From Bacillus sp. V2I10 (GTDB taxonomy: Bacteria; Bacillota; Bacilli; Bacillales; Bacillaceae): 64,000 nucleotides of DNA. The DNA lies in assembly GCF_030817055.1 (NCBI RefSeq), contig NZ_JAUSYV010000001.1:2876001-2940000 (forward strand), read 5' to 3'. Within the stretch, counting starts at the first letter, position 1. The number at the start of each line of letters is the position of its first letter. A model generated the notes under the pieces. That model was not told the origin of the DNA and did not search any database. It saw only the letters and a program-made list of their open reading frames with translations. The position numbers and the translations under genes are program-made. Of this stretch, positions 43,765 through 51,181 are shown piece by piece.

Positions 43765-44181
43765 TTGGGTGGAAGTGTTTTGATTATTATAACAATGCTA
43801 GCCATTCTCGTTCTTGGTGCAGATTTAACAGCAAGACAAATTTATCCAAGCTATATATTGGCTAAGAAAATCAATATCGCTGATTTCTTGACGAGACTGG
43901 AAGCAATACTAGCAATCATATGGTTCATCACAATTTTTGTTAGATTTAGTTTGTTTTTTTATGTGGGCGTTTTAGGTCTGGCACAAACATTAAAATTGCA
44001 GGATTATCGTCCTCTGGTTTTTCCGTTTGGCATGATTTTGATTGTTTTTACAATAATTATGGCACCCAATACCGTCTATTATAATACTTTTATTTCAGAC
44101 ATCTGGCCGTTTTATGCTTCGACATTCGGGTTTCTGCTTCCTTTGTTATTATTAATAATCGCCAAAGTTAAGAGAAAGTGA
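43765..44181 (+). pseudogene. GerB-family permease, C-terminal remnant
   Basis: The last 138 residues of a GerB-type germination permease remain, including the segment GADLTARQIYPSYILAKKIN, then LEAILAIIWFITIF and LGLAQTLKLQDYRPL. Family members are about 365 residues, so the first six or so helices are gone. No A or C subunit gene accompanies it. The upstream boundary is a dispersed repeat. It is a second, unrelated germination receptor relic in the window. Confidence 0.85.
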
Positions 44182-44460
44182 TATACAAAACTAAGATCGG
44201 GTCATATCTTAAGAGTTTGTGTAAAATTCTATCGGTTTTTTGACAAAACACCTATGAAATTTTTTATAGTTATTTCAACAATACCTACGATAAGAGACTC
44301 AGGTGTTATTCCATTTAAAGGGGCGCGATTGCAGCATAATGCGATTGCTCTTTTCTTTTTCTTTATGATTTCACCTACATGATTAAATTTCAAGAGAGGA
44401 AACGAAAAGAGAAGCCTCTAATGAAGGCTCCCTATCTTTGCATGGAAAATGCGATAATCG
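44182..44460. other. intergenic stretch with dispersed repeat
   Basis: No gene is convincing here. A repeat copy at 44307-44362 is the last one on the right, and after it the sequence changes to conventional operons. Confidence 0.45.
44307..44362. repeat. dispersed hairpin repeat, rightmost copy
   Basis: TTCCATTTAAAGGGGCGCGA, then TTGCAGCATAATGCGATTGC and CTCTTTTC. GCGAT recurs on both sides of the loop. Confidence 0.65.
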
Positions 44461-45030
44461 TTATCTTGTACCTTCTGACGTTATGGCATCAGCTGCCAGC
44501 AGCGCACCTACTGCCTGAAGATATGCGACAAACCATGCAAGCGCTCTCCCTTCTGCAGGATGTTCCTTTAAAAAATAAATGCCGCTGAGACCATCGACAG
44601 CAGAACCGCTTGCAATTAAAAGATTACCTGCAGTAAGCTGTTCACGATATGTCAGATCCATCTGTGCAGCAGTTCCGATTGCTTCTGCAGACGCCCCCAG
44701 TGACTGAATCACATTTCCAATCACATCCAGATAATGACCATCTTTCTTTTGACCATCAAGAAGAACTACTCTTGATGCAGCGTTTGCTGAATTTCCTGCT
44801 GCCTGCAGCCAGCTGCCGAATACACTCACTTTTTTTTCGGGATAACCTGTTTTTCCGATTGCCTGAAGCGAATTTCCTGCTGCTTCAATTGCATTGCCCG
44901 GGCCAGTCAATTTATAAGAAAGTTCTTCTTTCCCAATTAGATTTATGCTTTCTCCAGATGCATTAATGAATGTGCCCGCCACAATAAGCCATGCGCCGAT
45001 GATATCTAATTCATTTTCCGTTTCTTTCAT
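44461..45030 (-). CDS. repetitive Ala/Gly-rich protein (DUF6944-like)
   Basis: The 189-residue protein is built from repeating motifs such as GNAIEAAGNSLQAIG, GSWLQAAGNSANAAS and GNVIQSLGASAEAIG with a period of about 30-35 residues. It has no signal peptide. It resembles a family of repetitive Bacillus proteins of unknown function. The repeats probably form a helical solenoid. ATG 45028-45030 follows GAGGTGTC. Confidence 0.7.
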   Translation of the reverse strand: MKETENELDIIGAWLIVAGTFINASGESINLIGKEELSYKLTGPGNAIEAAGNSLQAIGKTGYPEKKVSVFGSWLQAAGNSANAASRVVLLDGQKKDGHYLDVIGNVIQSLGASAEAIGTAAQMDLTYREQLTAGNLLIASGSAVDGLSGIYFLKEHPAEGRALAWFVAYLQAVGALLAADAITSEGTR

Positions 45031-45121
45031 GCAGACACCTCGCGGCCAAATAAAAAAAGTTAATATTACAGCATATGGGATATTTTATGATTGTTGATTT
45101 GTGAAGATATCTAAAATTGAA

Positions 45122-45406
45122 TCAGCCGCCGCAAGTAAATAATGTTTTTAATTTCATTACTTTGTACATAAGCGCAGCGTTTCGGCCTTTTTGAGTATGG
45201 TTGTTGATTTTCGTGCGAAGACACTCTATAAATGCATAATCGCATTCGCAAGACGAAATTCCCCGGTCTAAGCAGCGGTCATGTCTTTGGCAGCAGGCAT
45301 CCACATCGTTGATCGGAAGTCCGGGGCCGCTGCAGCCGGGACCGCACCATCTATAATCAGGGAAAATACAGCGTGGCCTTCTCTTGATATTCTTCCTTCC
45401 TGACAT
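45122..45406 (-). CDS. phospholipase A2-like mini protein
   Basis: This 94-residue cysteine-rich basic protein contains YRWCGPGCSGPGLPINDVDA followed by CCQRHDRCLDRG. That is the calcium loop and catalytic CCxxHD motif (His42-Asp43) of secreted and parvovirus-type phospholipase A2. No signal peptide is visible. It may act on membranes from inside the cell or spore, or be a conserved structural variant. The start has AGGAGAT upstream. Such short bacilli proteins are often labelled parvovirus VP1-like. Confidence 0.75.
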   Translation of the reverse strand: MSGRKNIKRRPRCIFPDYRWCGPGCSGPGLPINDVDACCQRHDRCLDRGISSCECDYAFIECLRTKINNHTQKGRNAALMYKVMKLKTLFTCGG

Positions 45407-45644
45407 AAAAAGATCTCCTTTTTAGCTCGTATACTCTATTTATATGAATGAGAATAGATATTTGAATTGGCTAAAATCCCATGCCATTGTGAAAAAATAA
45501 GCTTTATTATTAAAAAAATGTTTTTCTGAAATCAGCACGATCCGTTTCTTCCTTTCCAAAGTGGGTAATATATTAACAAAATGACCTGTTAAAAACTTAG
45601 CATCTTAAGAGAGATTTTTTCTAAATCGAAGGGAGAACAAAATC

Positions 45645-46463
45645 TTGAAACTAACTTCTGAACAGAGGATTCAGCTGCATGAATTCAATAACCTTACAAA
45701 ATCGCTGAGCTTCAATATGTACGATGTTTGTTACACGAAAACAAAAGAAGAACGAGAAGCTTATATACAGTATATTGATGAGCAGTACAATGCTGAGCGA
45801 TTAACCAAAATCTTAAAAAATGTTACGGATATAATCGGTGCGCATGTACTGAATGTGGCACAGCAAAACTATGTGCCGCAGGGGGCAAGCGTGACAATTC
45901 TCGTATCCGAGGGTCCAGTTGTAGAAGTTCCTAATGAATCGTACGAAGAATCACCAGGTCCGCTTCCTGATTCGGTCGTTATGCAGCTTGATAAAAGCCA
46001 TATTACCGTTCATACATATCCAGAATACCACCCGAATGAAGGAATCAGCACCTTCAGAGCGGATATTGATGTGTCAACTTGCGGGGAAATCTCACCCCTT
46101 AAAGCACTCAATTATTTAATCCATTCCTTTGATACAGATATAATGACAATGGATTACCGGGTGCGAGGTTTCACGAGGGATATTAACGGCGAGAAGCTGT
46201 TTATTGACCACGACATCAATTCTATTCAAAATTACATTCCGGAAAAGGTGAAGGACGCATACGACATGATCGATGTAAATGTGTACCCTCAGAATATCTT
46301 CCATACTAAATGCAAACTGAAGGAATTTGATTTAAATAATTATTTATTCGGTTATACGAAGGACAAGCTCAGTAAAAATGAGAGAAACGAAATTACAGAC
46401 CGATTAAAAATTGAAATGGATGAAATTTTTTACGGAAAGAATATGAAGCCATTTTCAGGATGA
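45645..46463 (+). CDS. speD: S-adenosylmethionine decarboxylase proenzyme, E. coli type
   Basis: The 272-residue proenzyme decarboxylates SAM to supply the aminopropyl donor for spermidine. The pyruvoyl-generating cleavage is expected at Lys117-Ser118 in MQLDKSHITVHTYPE. The C-terminal region ends FYGKNMKPFSG, as in the long class 1a SpeD of enterobacteria. Many bacilli instead carry the short class. The start is TTG 45645 with GGGAG upstream. It is a single gene followed by a terminator. Confidence 0.93.
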   Translation: MKLTSEQRIQLHEFNNLTKSLSFNMYDVCYTKTKEEREAYIQYIDEQYNAERLTKILKNVTDIIGAHVLNVAQQNYVPQGASVTILVSEGPVVEVPNESYEESPGPLPDSVVMQLDKSHITVHTYPEYHPNEGISTFRADIDVSTCGEISPLKALNYLIHSFDTDIMTMDYRVRGFTRDINGEKLFIDHDINSIQNYIPEKVKDAYDMIDVNVYPQNIFHTKCKLKEFDLNNYLFGYTKDKLSKNERNEITDRLKIEMDEIFYGKNMKPFSG

Positions 46464-46472
46464 AAAATGGGG

Positions 46473-46500
46473 GCTTTCTCACAAAGTGGGAGAGCCTTTA
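46473..46500 (+). terminator. terminator after speD
   Basis: GGCTTTCTCAC pairs with GTGGGAGAGCC around AAA, then TTTAT. Confidence 0.7.
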
Positions 46501-46581
46501 TATTTGCTGCTTTCAAAAAAACAAAAGTTGGATTATCATAATGTAAATATGTGAGAAAAAAGGGGTAAAGGAGCAGCCATT

Positions 46582-47385
46582 TTGAAACCAGTAGAAATAA
46601 AACGCAAAATACTCCGCATTTCAGACGGCAACGCTAAGGGGGAAGAGGATTCAATCGTTACAGAATATCCGTTAACCATAAAGGTTAACGGGGAAGAATT
46701 TGTAACGATGATCTGCTCGCCTGAATTTATTGAAGACATGGTGATCGGGTATCTGGCGTCAGAAGGAATCATTCAGACCTGCGAGGATATAAAAGAAATC
46801 TGGATTCAGGAAAAAGCAGGGTTTGTTCACGTGAATACATTGAAAGACTATCCTTACTTTCATCATTTTCAAAATAAACGCTATCTCACTTCATGCTGCG
46901 GGATGAGCCGGCAGGGCTTTGTATTTGCGAGTGATGCAAGGACAGCAAAAAAAATCGACGGTATACATGTTCAAATAACCTCAGATAAATGTTTTTCCCT
47001 TATGAATGATATGCAGAGTCTGGCTGGTGTTTTTCATCTAACAGGAGGTGTGCATAATGCGGCCCTATGTGATGAAAATGGAGTTCTCCTCTGCAGAATG
47101 GATATTGGGAGACATAATGCGCTGGATAAGATTTATGGGCACTGTCTTAAAAAAAATATCTCCGTTCATAATAAAATCCTTGTTTTCAGCGGGAGAATCT
47201 CTTCTGAAATTCTCATGAAAACGGCTAAAATCGGATGTGAGATTGTATTGTCTAAATCTGCTCCAACTGAATTAGCGCTGGAGATGGCTGAAGAACTTGG
47301 AATTACAGTAGTCGGATTTATTAGAGAATCATCCTTGAATGTCTATACACATCCTCAAAGAATCATTCTGGAAAGAAATATCTGA
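46582..47385 (+). CDS. fdhD: formate dehydrogenase accessory sulfurtransferase
   Basis: FdhD transfers sulfur to the molybdenum cofactor for formate dehydrogenase. The protein has FVTMICSPEFIEDMVIGYLA, the cysteine loop TSCCGMSRQGF and the C-terminal LTGGVHNAALCDENG, then CRMDIGRHNALDKIYG. It starts at TTG 46582 after AAAGGAG. It leads the molybdopterin and formate dehydrogenase module, consistent with its role. The loop is of the Bacillus form (CCGxSRQ) rather than CGVCG. Confidence 0.93.
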   Translation: MKPVEIKRKILRISDGNAKGEEDSIVTEYPLTIKVNGEEFVTMICSPEFIEDMVIGYLASEGIIQTCEDIKEIWIQEKAGFVHVNTLKDYPYFHHFQNKRYLTSCCGMSRQGFVFASDARTAKKIDGIHVQITSDKCFSLMNDMQSLAGVFHLTGGVHNAALCDENGVLLCRMDIGRHNALDKIYGHCLKKNISVHNKILVFSGRISSEILMKTAKIGCEIVLSKSAPTELALEMAEELGITVVGFIRESSLNVYTHPQRIILERNI

Positions 47386-47453
47386 TTGTTTCATTTAGTT
47401 AGCATATTCTGAAGCTTACATGTAAAATACATAACAGAAGAGAGGCGAGGGAT

Positions 47454-48464
47454 ATGAAAAATTCTGCACTTGATTCATGGGACCGTCCGCTCCGTGATTT
47501 AAGAATCTCAGTCACTGACCGGTGTAATTTCCGCTGCCGCTACTGCATGCCGGAGGAGATATTCGGCCCCGATTATTCTTTCTTGTCATCTGAGAAAATC
47601 TTATCTTTTGAGGAGATCGAGAGATTAGCTGTCATCTTTTCATCTTTAGGTGTAAAAAAACTCCGCCTTACTGGAGGGGAGCCTCTTCTCAGAAAAGAGC
47701 TTCCTGTCTTAATAAAGATGCTCAAAAAGATTGATGGTATTGAAGACATCGGGTTAACGACCAATGGATCGCTTTTAAAAGGTTTTGCTGCTGAACTGTA
47801 TGAGGCAGGTTTAAGACGCGTCACGGTAAGTTTGGATTCTTTAAATGAAGAGCGTTTTGCCGAGATGAATGGCCGCCGAAGCAAGGTGAAAAACATCCTG
47901 GCCGGAATAGAGGCAGCTGCTTTAGCCGGTTTACAGGTCAAGATTAATATGGTTGTACAAAAAGGGGTAAACGATGAAGACATTCTTCCGATGGCCGATT
48001 ATTTCAAAGCGCAAGGTCATACCCTCAGATTTATTGAATATATGGATGTGGGAAACTCTAATGGCTGGCAGCTGGACCATGTTGTTGCAAAAAGTGAAAT
48101 TTTAAGTGTGATAGGAGAGCGTTATCCCTTAAATAAGATTCCTCCTAACTATACCGGAGAAGTTGCTGAAAGATATGAATATCAAGATCAATCTGCTGAG
48201 ATCGGCATCATCTCGTCTGTGACAGATTCTTTTTGTTCCACTTGTTCAAGGGCCCGCATATCTGCTGAAGGCAAGCTATACACCTGCCTCTTTGCATCAA
48301 AAGGGACAGACCTTAGGCAACTGCTTCGTTCTGGAAAAAGCAATATGGAGCTAAAAGCGATTATTCGGGAAATATGGAATCACCGCAGAGACCGGTACTC
48401 TGATGAACGGACTAGTGAGACACGCCAGAGGAATAAAGTAGAGATGTCTCATATCGGGGGATAA
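47454..48464 (+). CDS. moaA: GTP 3',8-cyclase
   Basis: MoaA is a radical-SAM enzyme that starts molybdopterin synthesis from GTP. The 336-residue protein has Cys24, Cys28 and Cys31 in DRCNFRCRYCMPEE for the SAM cluster. The C-terminal cluster cysteines are in CSTCSRARISAEGKLYTC, and it has the terminal Gly-Gly (SHIGG). It lies between fdhD and moeA with a good GAGGCGAGG ribosome site. Confidence 0.96.
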   Translation: MKNSALDSWDRPLRDLRISVTDRCNFRCRYCMPEEIFGPDYSFLSSEKILSFEEIERLAVIFSSLGVKKLRLTGGEPLLRKELPVLIKMLKKIDGIEDIGLTTNGSLLKGFAAELYEAGLRRVTVSLDSLNEERFAEMNGRRSKVKNILAGIEAAALAGLQVKINMVVQKGVNDEDILPMADYFKAQGHTLRFIEYMDVGNSNGWQLDHVVAKSEILSVIGERYPLNKIPPNYTGEVAERYEYQDQSAEIGIISSVTDSFCSTCSRARISAEGKLYTCLFASKGTDLRQLLRSGKSNMELKAIIREIWNHRRDRYSDERTSETRQRNKVEMSHIGG

Positions 48465-48486
48465 TCAATAGAGAGGAGATGCCAGT

Positions 48487-49773
48487 TTGGTAGAAAAAAG
48501 GACACCTATTGCAGTTTCTGACGCTGTTCAAAAAGTCATGGACTTTGCGATTAGAGGTAAAGTTGAACTTGTGGCGCTTGAAAACTCATATGGACGCTTT
48601 TTAGCAGAAGATTTAATCGCGGACCATGATGTGCCGTCTTTTGACCGGTCCCCTTATGATGGATTTGCTGTCCGTTCTGAAGATACTGCTCAAATCACGA
48701 GGACGAACCCAGGTGTTTTTGAAGTTATCGGAGAAATTGGAGCAGGTTCTGTCTTTCATAACAGCGTTGGACGGAATCAGGCTGTAAGAATTATGACCGG
48801 AGCTCAAATACCTGCAGGAGCAGATGCGGTTGTCATGCTAGAACTAACGAAAGAGATTGCTGCTGAAGGAAAAAGATTTGAATTAAAGCGTTCCTTGAAA
48901 AGCGGAGAAAACATCTCTTTTCAAGGGGAAGATACAAAAAAGGGAACTATACTTGCGGCAAAAGGAAGTGTCATTACCCCAGGCATTGCTGCTTTGCTTG
49001 CGACGTTCGGATATCGTGAGGTTCCAGCTGCGAAAAAGCCAGTAATCGGAGTGCTTGCAACGGGCAGTGAACTGCTTGATGTCAACGAACCGCTGCAGCC
49101 CGGAAAAATCCGCAACAGCAACTCTTATATGATTCTCGCTCAAATTGAACGGGCAGGGGGAGAGGCGAAATATTTCGGGAAGTTCAGTGATGATCTTGAA
49201 CAATGCATCAATGCCGTGAGAGATGCACTAAGTCAAGTCGATTTGTTGATTACAACAGGCGGAGTGTCTGTCGGTGATTATGATTATTTGCCCGCCATTT
49301 ATGAAAAGCTCGGTGCAGATGTTCTATTTAACAAGATTGCGATGAGGCCGGGAAGTGTCACAACCGTTGCTGCTTTAGATCAAAAATTACTTGTTGGCCT
49401 TTCCGGAAATCCGTCTGCTTGTTTTGTCGGATTTGAATTGTTTGTCAGGCCGGCAGTCCGGTATCACAATTTTCATCAATCACCGCATGTAAGAAAAGAA
49501 AAAGCTTATTTGGGCGAGGATTTTTCTAAGGCAAATCCATTCACCAGGTTTGTAAGGGCTGAGCTTCATTTTAATGAGGGCAGGCTTTCTGTTCTTCCTT
49601 CTGGCTTTGATAAATCAAGTGCCGTTTCATCTTTAGCAGAAGCAAACGCACTTATTATTCTTCCAGGCGGAACGAGAGGCTATCAGGCTGGCATGATGGT
49701 GGATGTCCTATTATTGGATGATCAAAAGGGAAGTGATTGGCCGTGGGAAAACATTGTGCCGTCATACAAATAA
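48487..49773 (+). CDS. moeA: molybdopterin molybdenumtransferase
   Basis: This 428-residue MoeA inserts molybdate into adenylylated molybdopterin. Characteristic segments are DVPSFDRSPYDGFAVRSEDT, TGAQIPAGADAVVMLE, PVIGVLATGSELLD, LITTGGVSVGDYDY, KIAMRPGSVTTVA and GLSGNPSACFVGFEL. The start is TTG 48487 with AGAGAGGAG upstream. Its 3' end overlaps mobB by 37 bases. Confidence 0.95.
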   Translation: MVEKRTPIAVSDAVQKVMDFAIRGKVELVALENSYGRFLAEDLIADHDVPSFDRSPYDGFAVRSEDTAQITRTNPGVFEVIGEIGAGSVFHNSVGRNQAVRIMTGAQIPAGADAVVMLELTKEIAAEGKRFELKRSLKSGENISFQGEDTKKGTILAAKGSVITPGIAALLATFGYREVPAAKKPVIGVLATGSELLDVNEPLQPGKIRNSNSYMILAQIERAGGEAKYFGKFSDDLEQCINAVRDALSQVDLLITTGGVSVGDYDYLPAIYEKLGADVLFNKIAMRPGSVTTVAALDQKLLVGLSGNPSACFVGFELFVRPAVRYHNFHQSPHVRKEKAYLGEDFSKANPFTRFVRAELHFNEGRLSVLPSGFDKSSAVSSLAEANALIILPGGTRGYQAGMMVDVLLLDDQKGSDWPWENIVPSYK

Positions 49774-50273
49774 TCGGACATCAAAACGCAGGAAAGACAA
49801 CTTTATTGGAAAAGCTCATAAAAAGAGCAAAAGAGAACAGTCATCAAGTTGGAACAATCAAGCATCACGGACATGGAGGCATTCCAGATCATGGATTTCA
49901 GGTAAAAGACAGTGATCGCCATTCAAAAGCAGGAGCTGTTTTAGCAGGGGTTGAAGGGGATGGTGTCCTTTTGCTTAATTTGGCGGGTCAGCATTGGCCG
50001 CTTGCAAAGCTGGTGGAAATCTACCAATCTCTGTCCATTGATACAATTTTCATAGAGGGATATAAGAAAGAACATTTTCCAAAAGTAGTTTTATTAAAAG
50101 AGGAAAGCGATCTCTCTCTATTAAAATTAAGCAGCATCATATGCGTCATTACATGGCCTGAAATCCACAGCTTAAACATACATGTTCCAATCTTTCATAT
50201 CGAAGATGAACAGAATTACATCGACTACATAATGGGAATTGTGAGGGGTCAGCATGAGTCAGGAATATTTTGA
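49737..50273 (+). CDS. mobB: molybdopterin-guanine dinucleotide biosynthesis adaptor
   Basis: The 178-residue GTP-binding protein has a Walker A GHQNAGKTTLLEKLI and the segment KHHGHGGIPD. MobB supports guanylation of the cofactor by MobA, which is not encoded here. It starts within moeA (TTG 49737; a GTG at 49743 is an alternative) and overlaps moaE by 20 bases, so translation is coupled. Confidence 0.93.
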   Translation: MAVGKHCAVIQIIGHQNAGKTTLLEKLIKRAKENSHQVGTIKHHGHGGIPDHGFQVKDSDRHSKAGAVLAGVEGDGVLLLNLAGQHWPLAKLVEIYQSLSIDTIFIEGYKKEHFPKVVLLKEESDLSLLKLSSIICVITWPEIHSLNIHVPIFHIEDEQNYIDYIMGIVRGQHESGIF

Positions 50274-50730
50274 GATTACGAAGGATTCAATTTCAGCTGA
50301 TCTAGTGACGAATAAAGTTGCAAGAAGAGAAGCTGGAGCCATTACAACTTTTATTGGGACAGTAAGAGAATTTACACAAGGCAAAAGAACGCTTTATTTA
50401 GAGTATCAGGCCTATGAACCGATGGCTGTAAAAATGCTTGAGCAAATCGGCGATGAAATAAAAGGACGCTTTCCGGATGCCATAACAGCTATTACCCACC
50501 GAATAGGCAAGCTCGAGATTTCAGATATAGCTGTTGTGATTGCCGTTTCTTCTCCGCACAGGAAAACAGCATATCTAGCAAATGAATATGCGATAGAGCG
50601 GATCAAACAGATTGTTCCCATCTGGAAAAAAGAACATTGGGAAGATGGGACGATGTGGATTGGAGATCAGCTTGGGCAAACACCATACCCTGAGGGAAAA
50701 CCCAAGAAAGAGGGCGGAAAAAATGATTAA
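50254..50730 (+). CDS. moaE: molybdopterin synthase large subunit
   Basis: MoaE, 158 residues, converts cyclic pyranopterin to molybdopterin using sulfur from MoaD. Segments include GAITTFIGTVREFTQGKRT, YQAYEPMAVKML, THRIGKLEISDIAVVIAVSS and the lysine-rich active site VPIWKKEHWEDG. It overlaps mobB at the start and moaD at the end. Confidence 0.95.
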   Translation: MSQEYFEITKDSISADLVTNKVARREAGAITTFIGTVREFTQGKRTLYLEYQAYEPMAVKMLEQIGDEIKGRFPDAITAITHRIGKLEISDIAVVIAVSSPHRKTAYLANEYAIERIKQIVPIWKKEHWEDGTMWIGDQLGQTPYPEGKPKKEGGKND

Positions 50731-50956
50731 AATCTTGCTGTTTGCCCATTTACAGGAAGAGGCCGGAACCGCTGCAATAGAAATTGACAAAAGGGGCCTT
50801 ACCGTGCACGAATTAAAACAGTGGCTGCAGGATAACCACGGGCTGCGAGGATTAAGCAGTGTCATGACCGCAATTAATGAAAGTTTTGCAAATGAAGGTG
50901 ATGTAATTAGAGATGGAGATACTGTTGCGTTCATTCCGCCTGTAAGCGGAGGGTAG
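50723..50956 (+). CDS. moaD: molybdopterin synthase small subunit
   Basis: The 77-residue ubiquitin-like sulfur carrier ends in the essential Gly-Gly (IPPVSGG). ATG 50723 overlaps the end of moaE by eight bases and has AGGGCGG upstream; a longer in-frame start within moaE is rejected. It is the last gene of the fdhD-moa transcript before a terminator. Confidence 0.95.
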   Translation: MIKILLFAHLQEEAGTAAIEIDKRGLTVHELKQWLQDNHGLRGLSSVMTAINESFANEGDVIRDGDTVAFIPPVSGG

Positions 50957-50966
50957 GATAAGAAGG

Positions 50967-50994
50967 GTTTCAGTTTAGCTGAAACTCTTTTTTT
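50967..50994 (+). terminator. intrinsic terminator after moaD
   Basis: GTTTCAG pairs with CTGAAAC across TTTAG, followed by a long T run. It separates cofactor genes from the dehydrogenase operon. Confidence 0.85.
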
Positions 50995-51181
50995 GTTCCA
51001 TTTCTTCAAGACATGAACAGTTTTAGGTTTAACGATTGTTGAAAAGACAGAATCTTGCTACAATTTAGAGAGCGCTTCCATTTATTTTCGCTTTGTTTTG
51101 TTCCAGGCTGTATAGGGTAGATAAAATGCTGTAATATAAATTGATTGAACATTTTAATTATTCTTGAAAGGGGAGGTCTTT

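Noticed and set aside
23081..44362. CRISPR array from the repeated GGGCGATTGC motifs
   Set aside because: Copies are degenerate, kilobases apart and lie between genes, with no regular spacing or cas genes.
44379..44588. Plus-strand ORF of 69 codons
   Set aside because: Most of it is antisense to the repetitive minus-strand protein, whose repeats explain the sequence.
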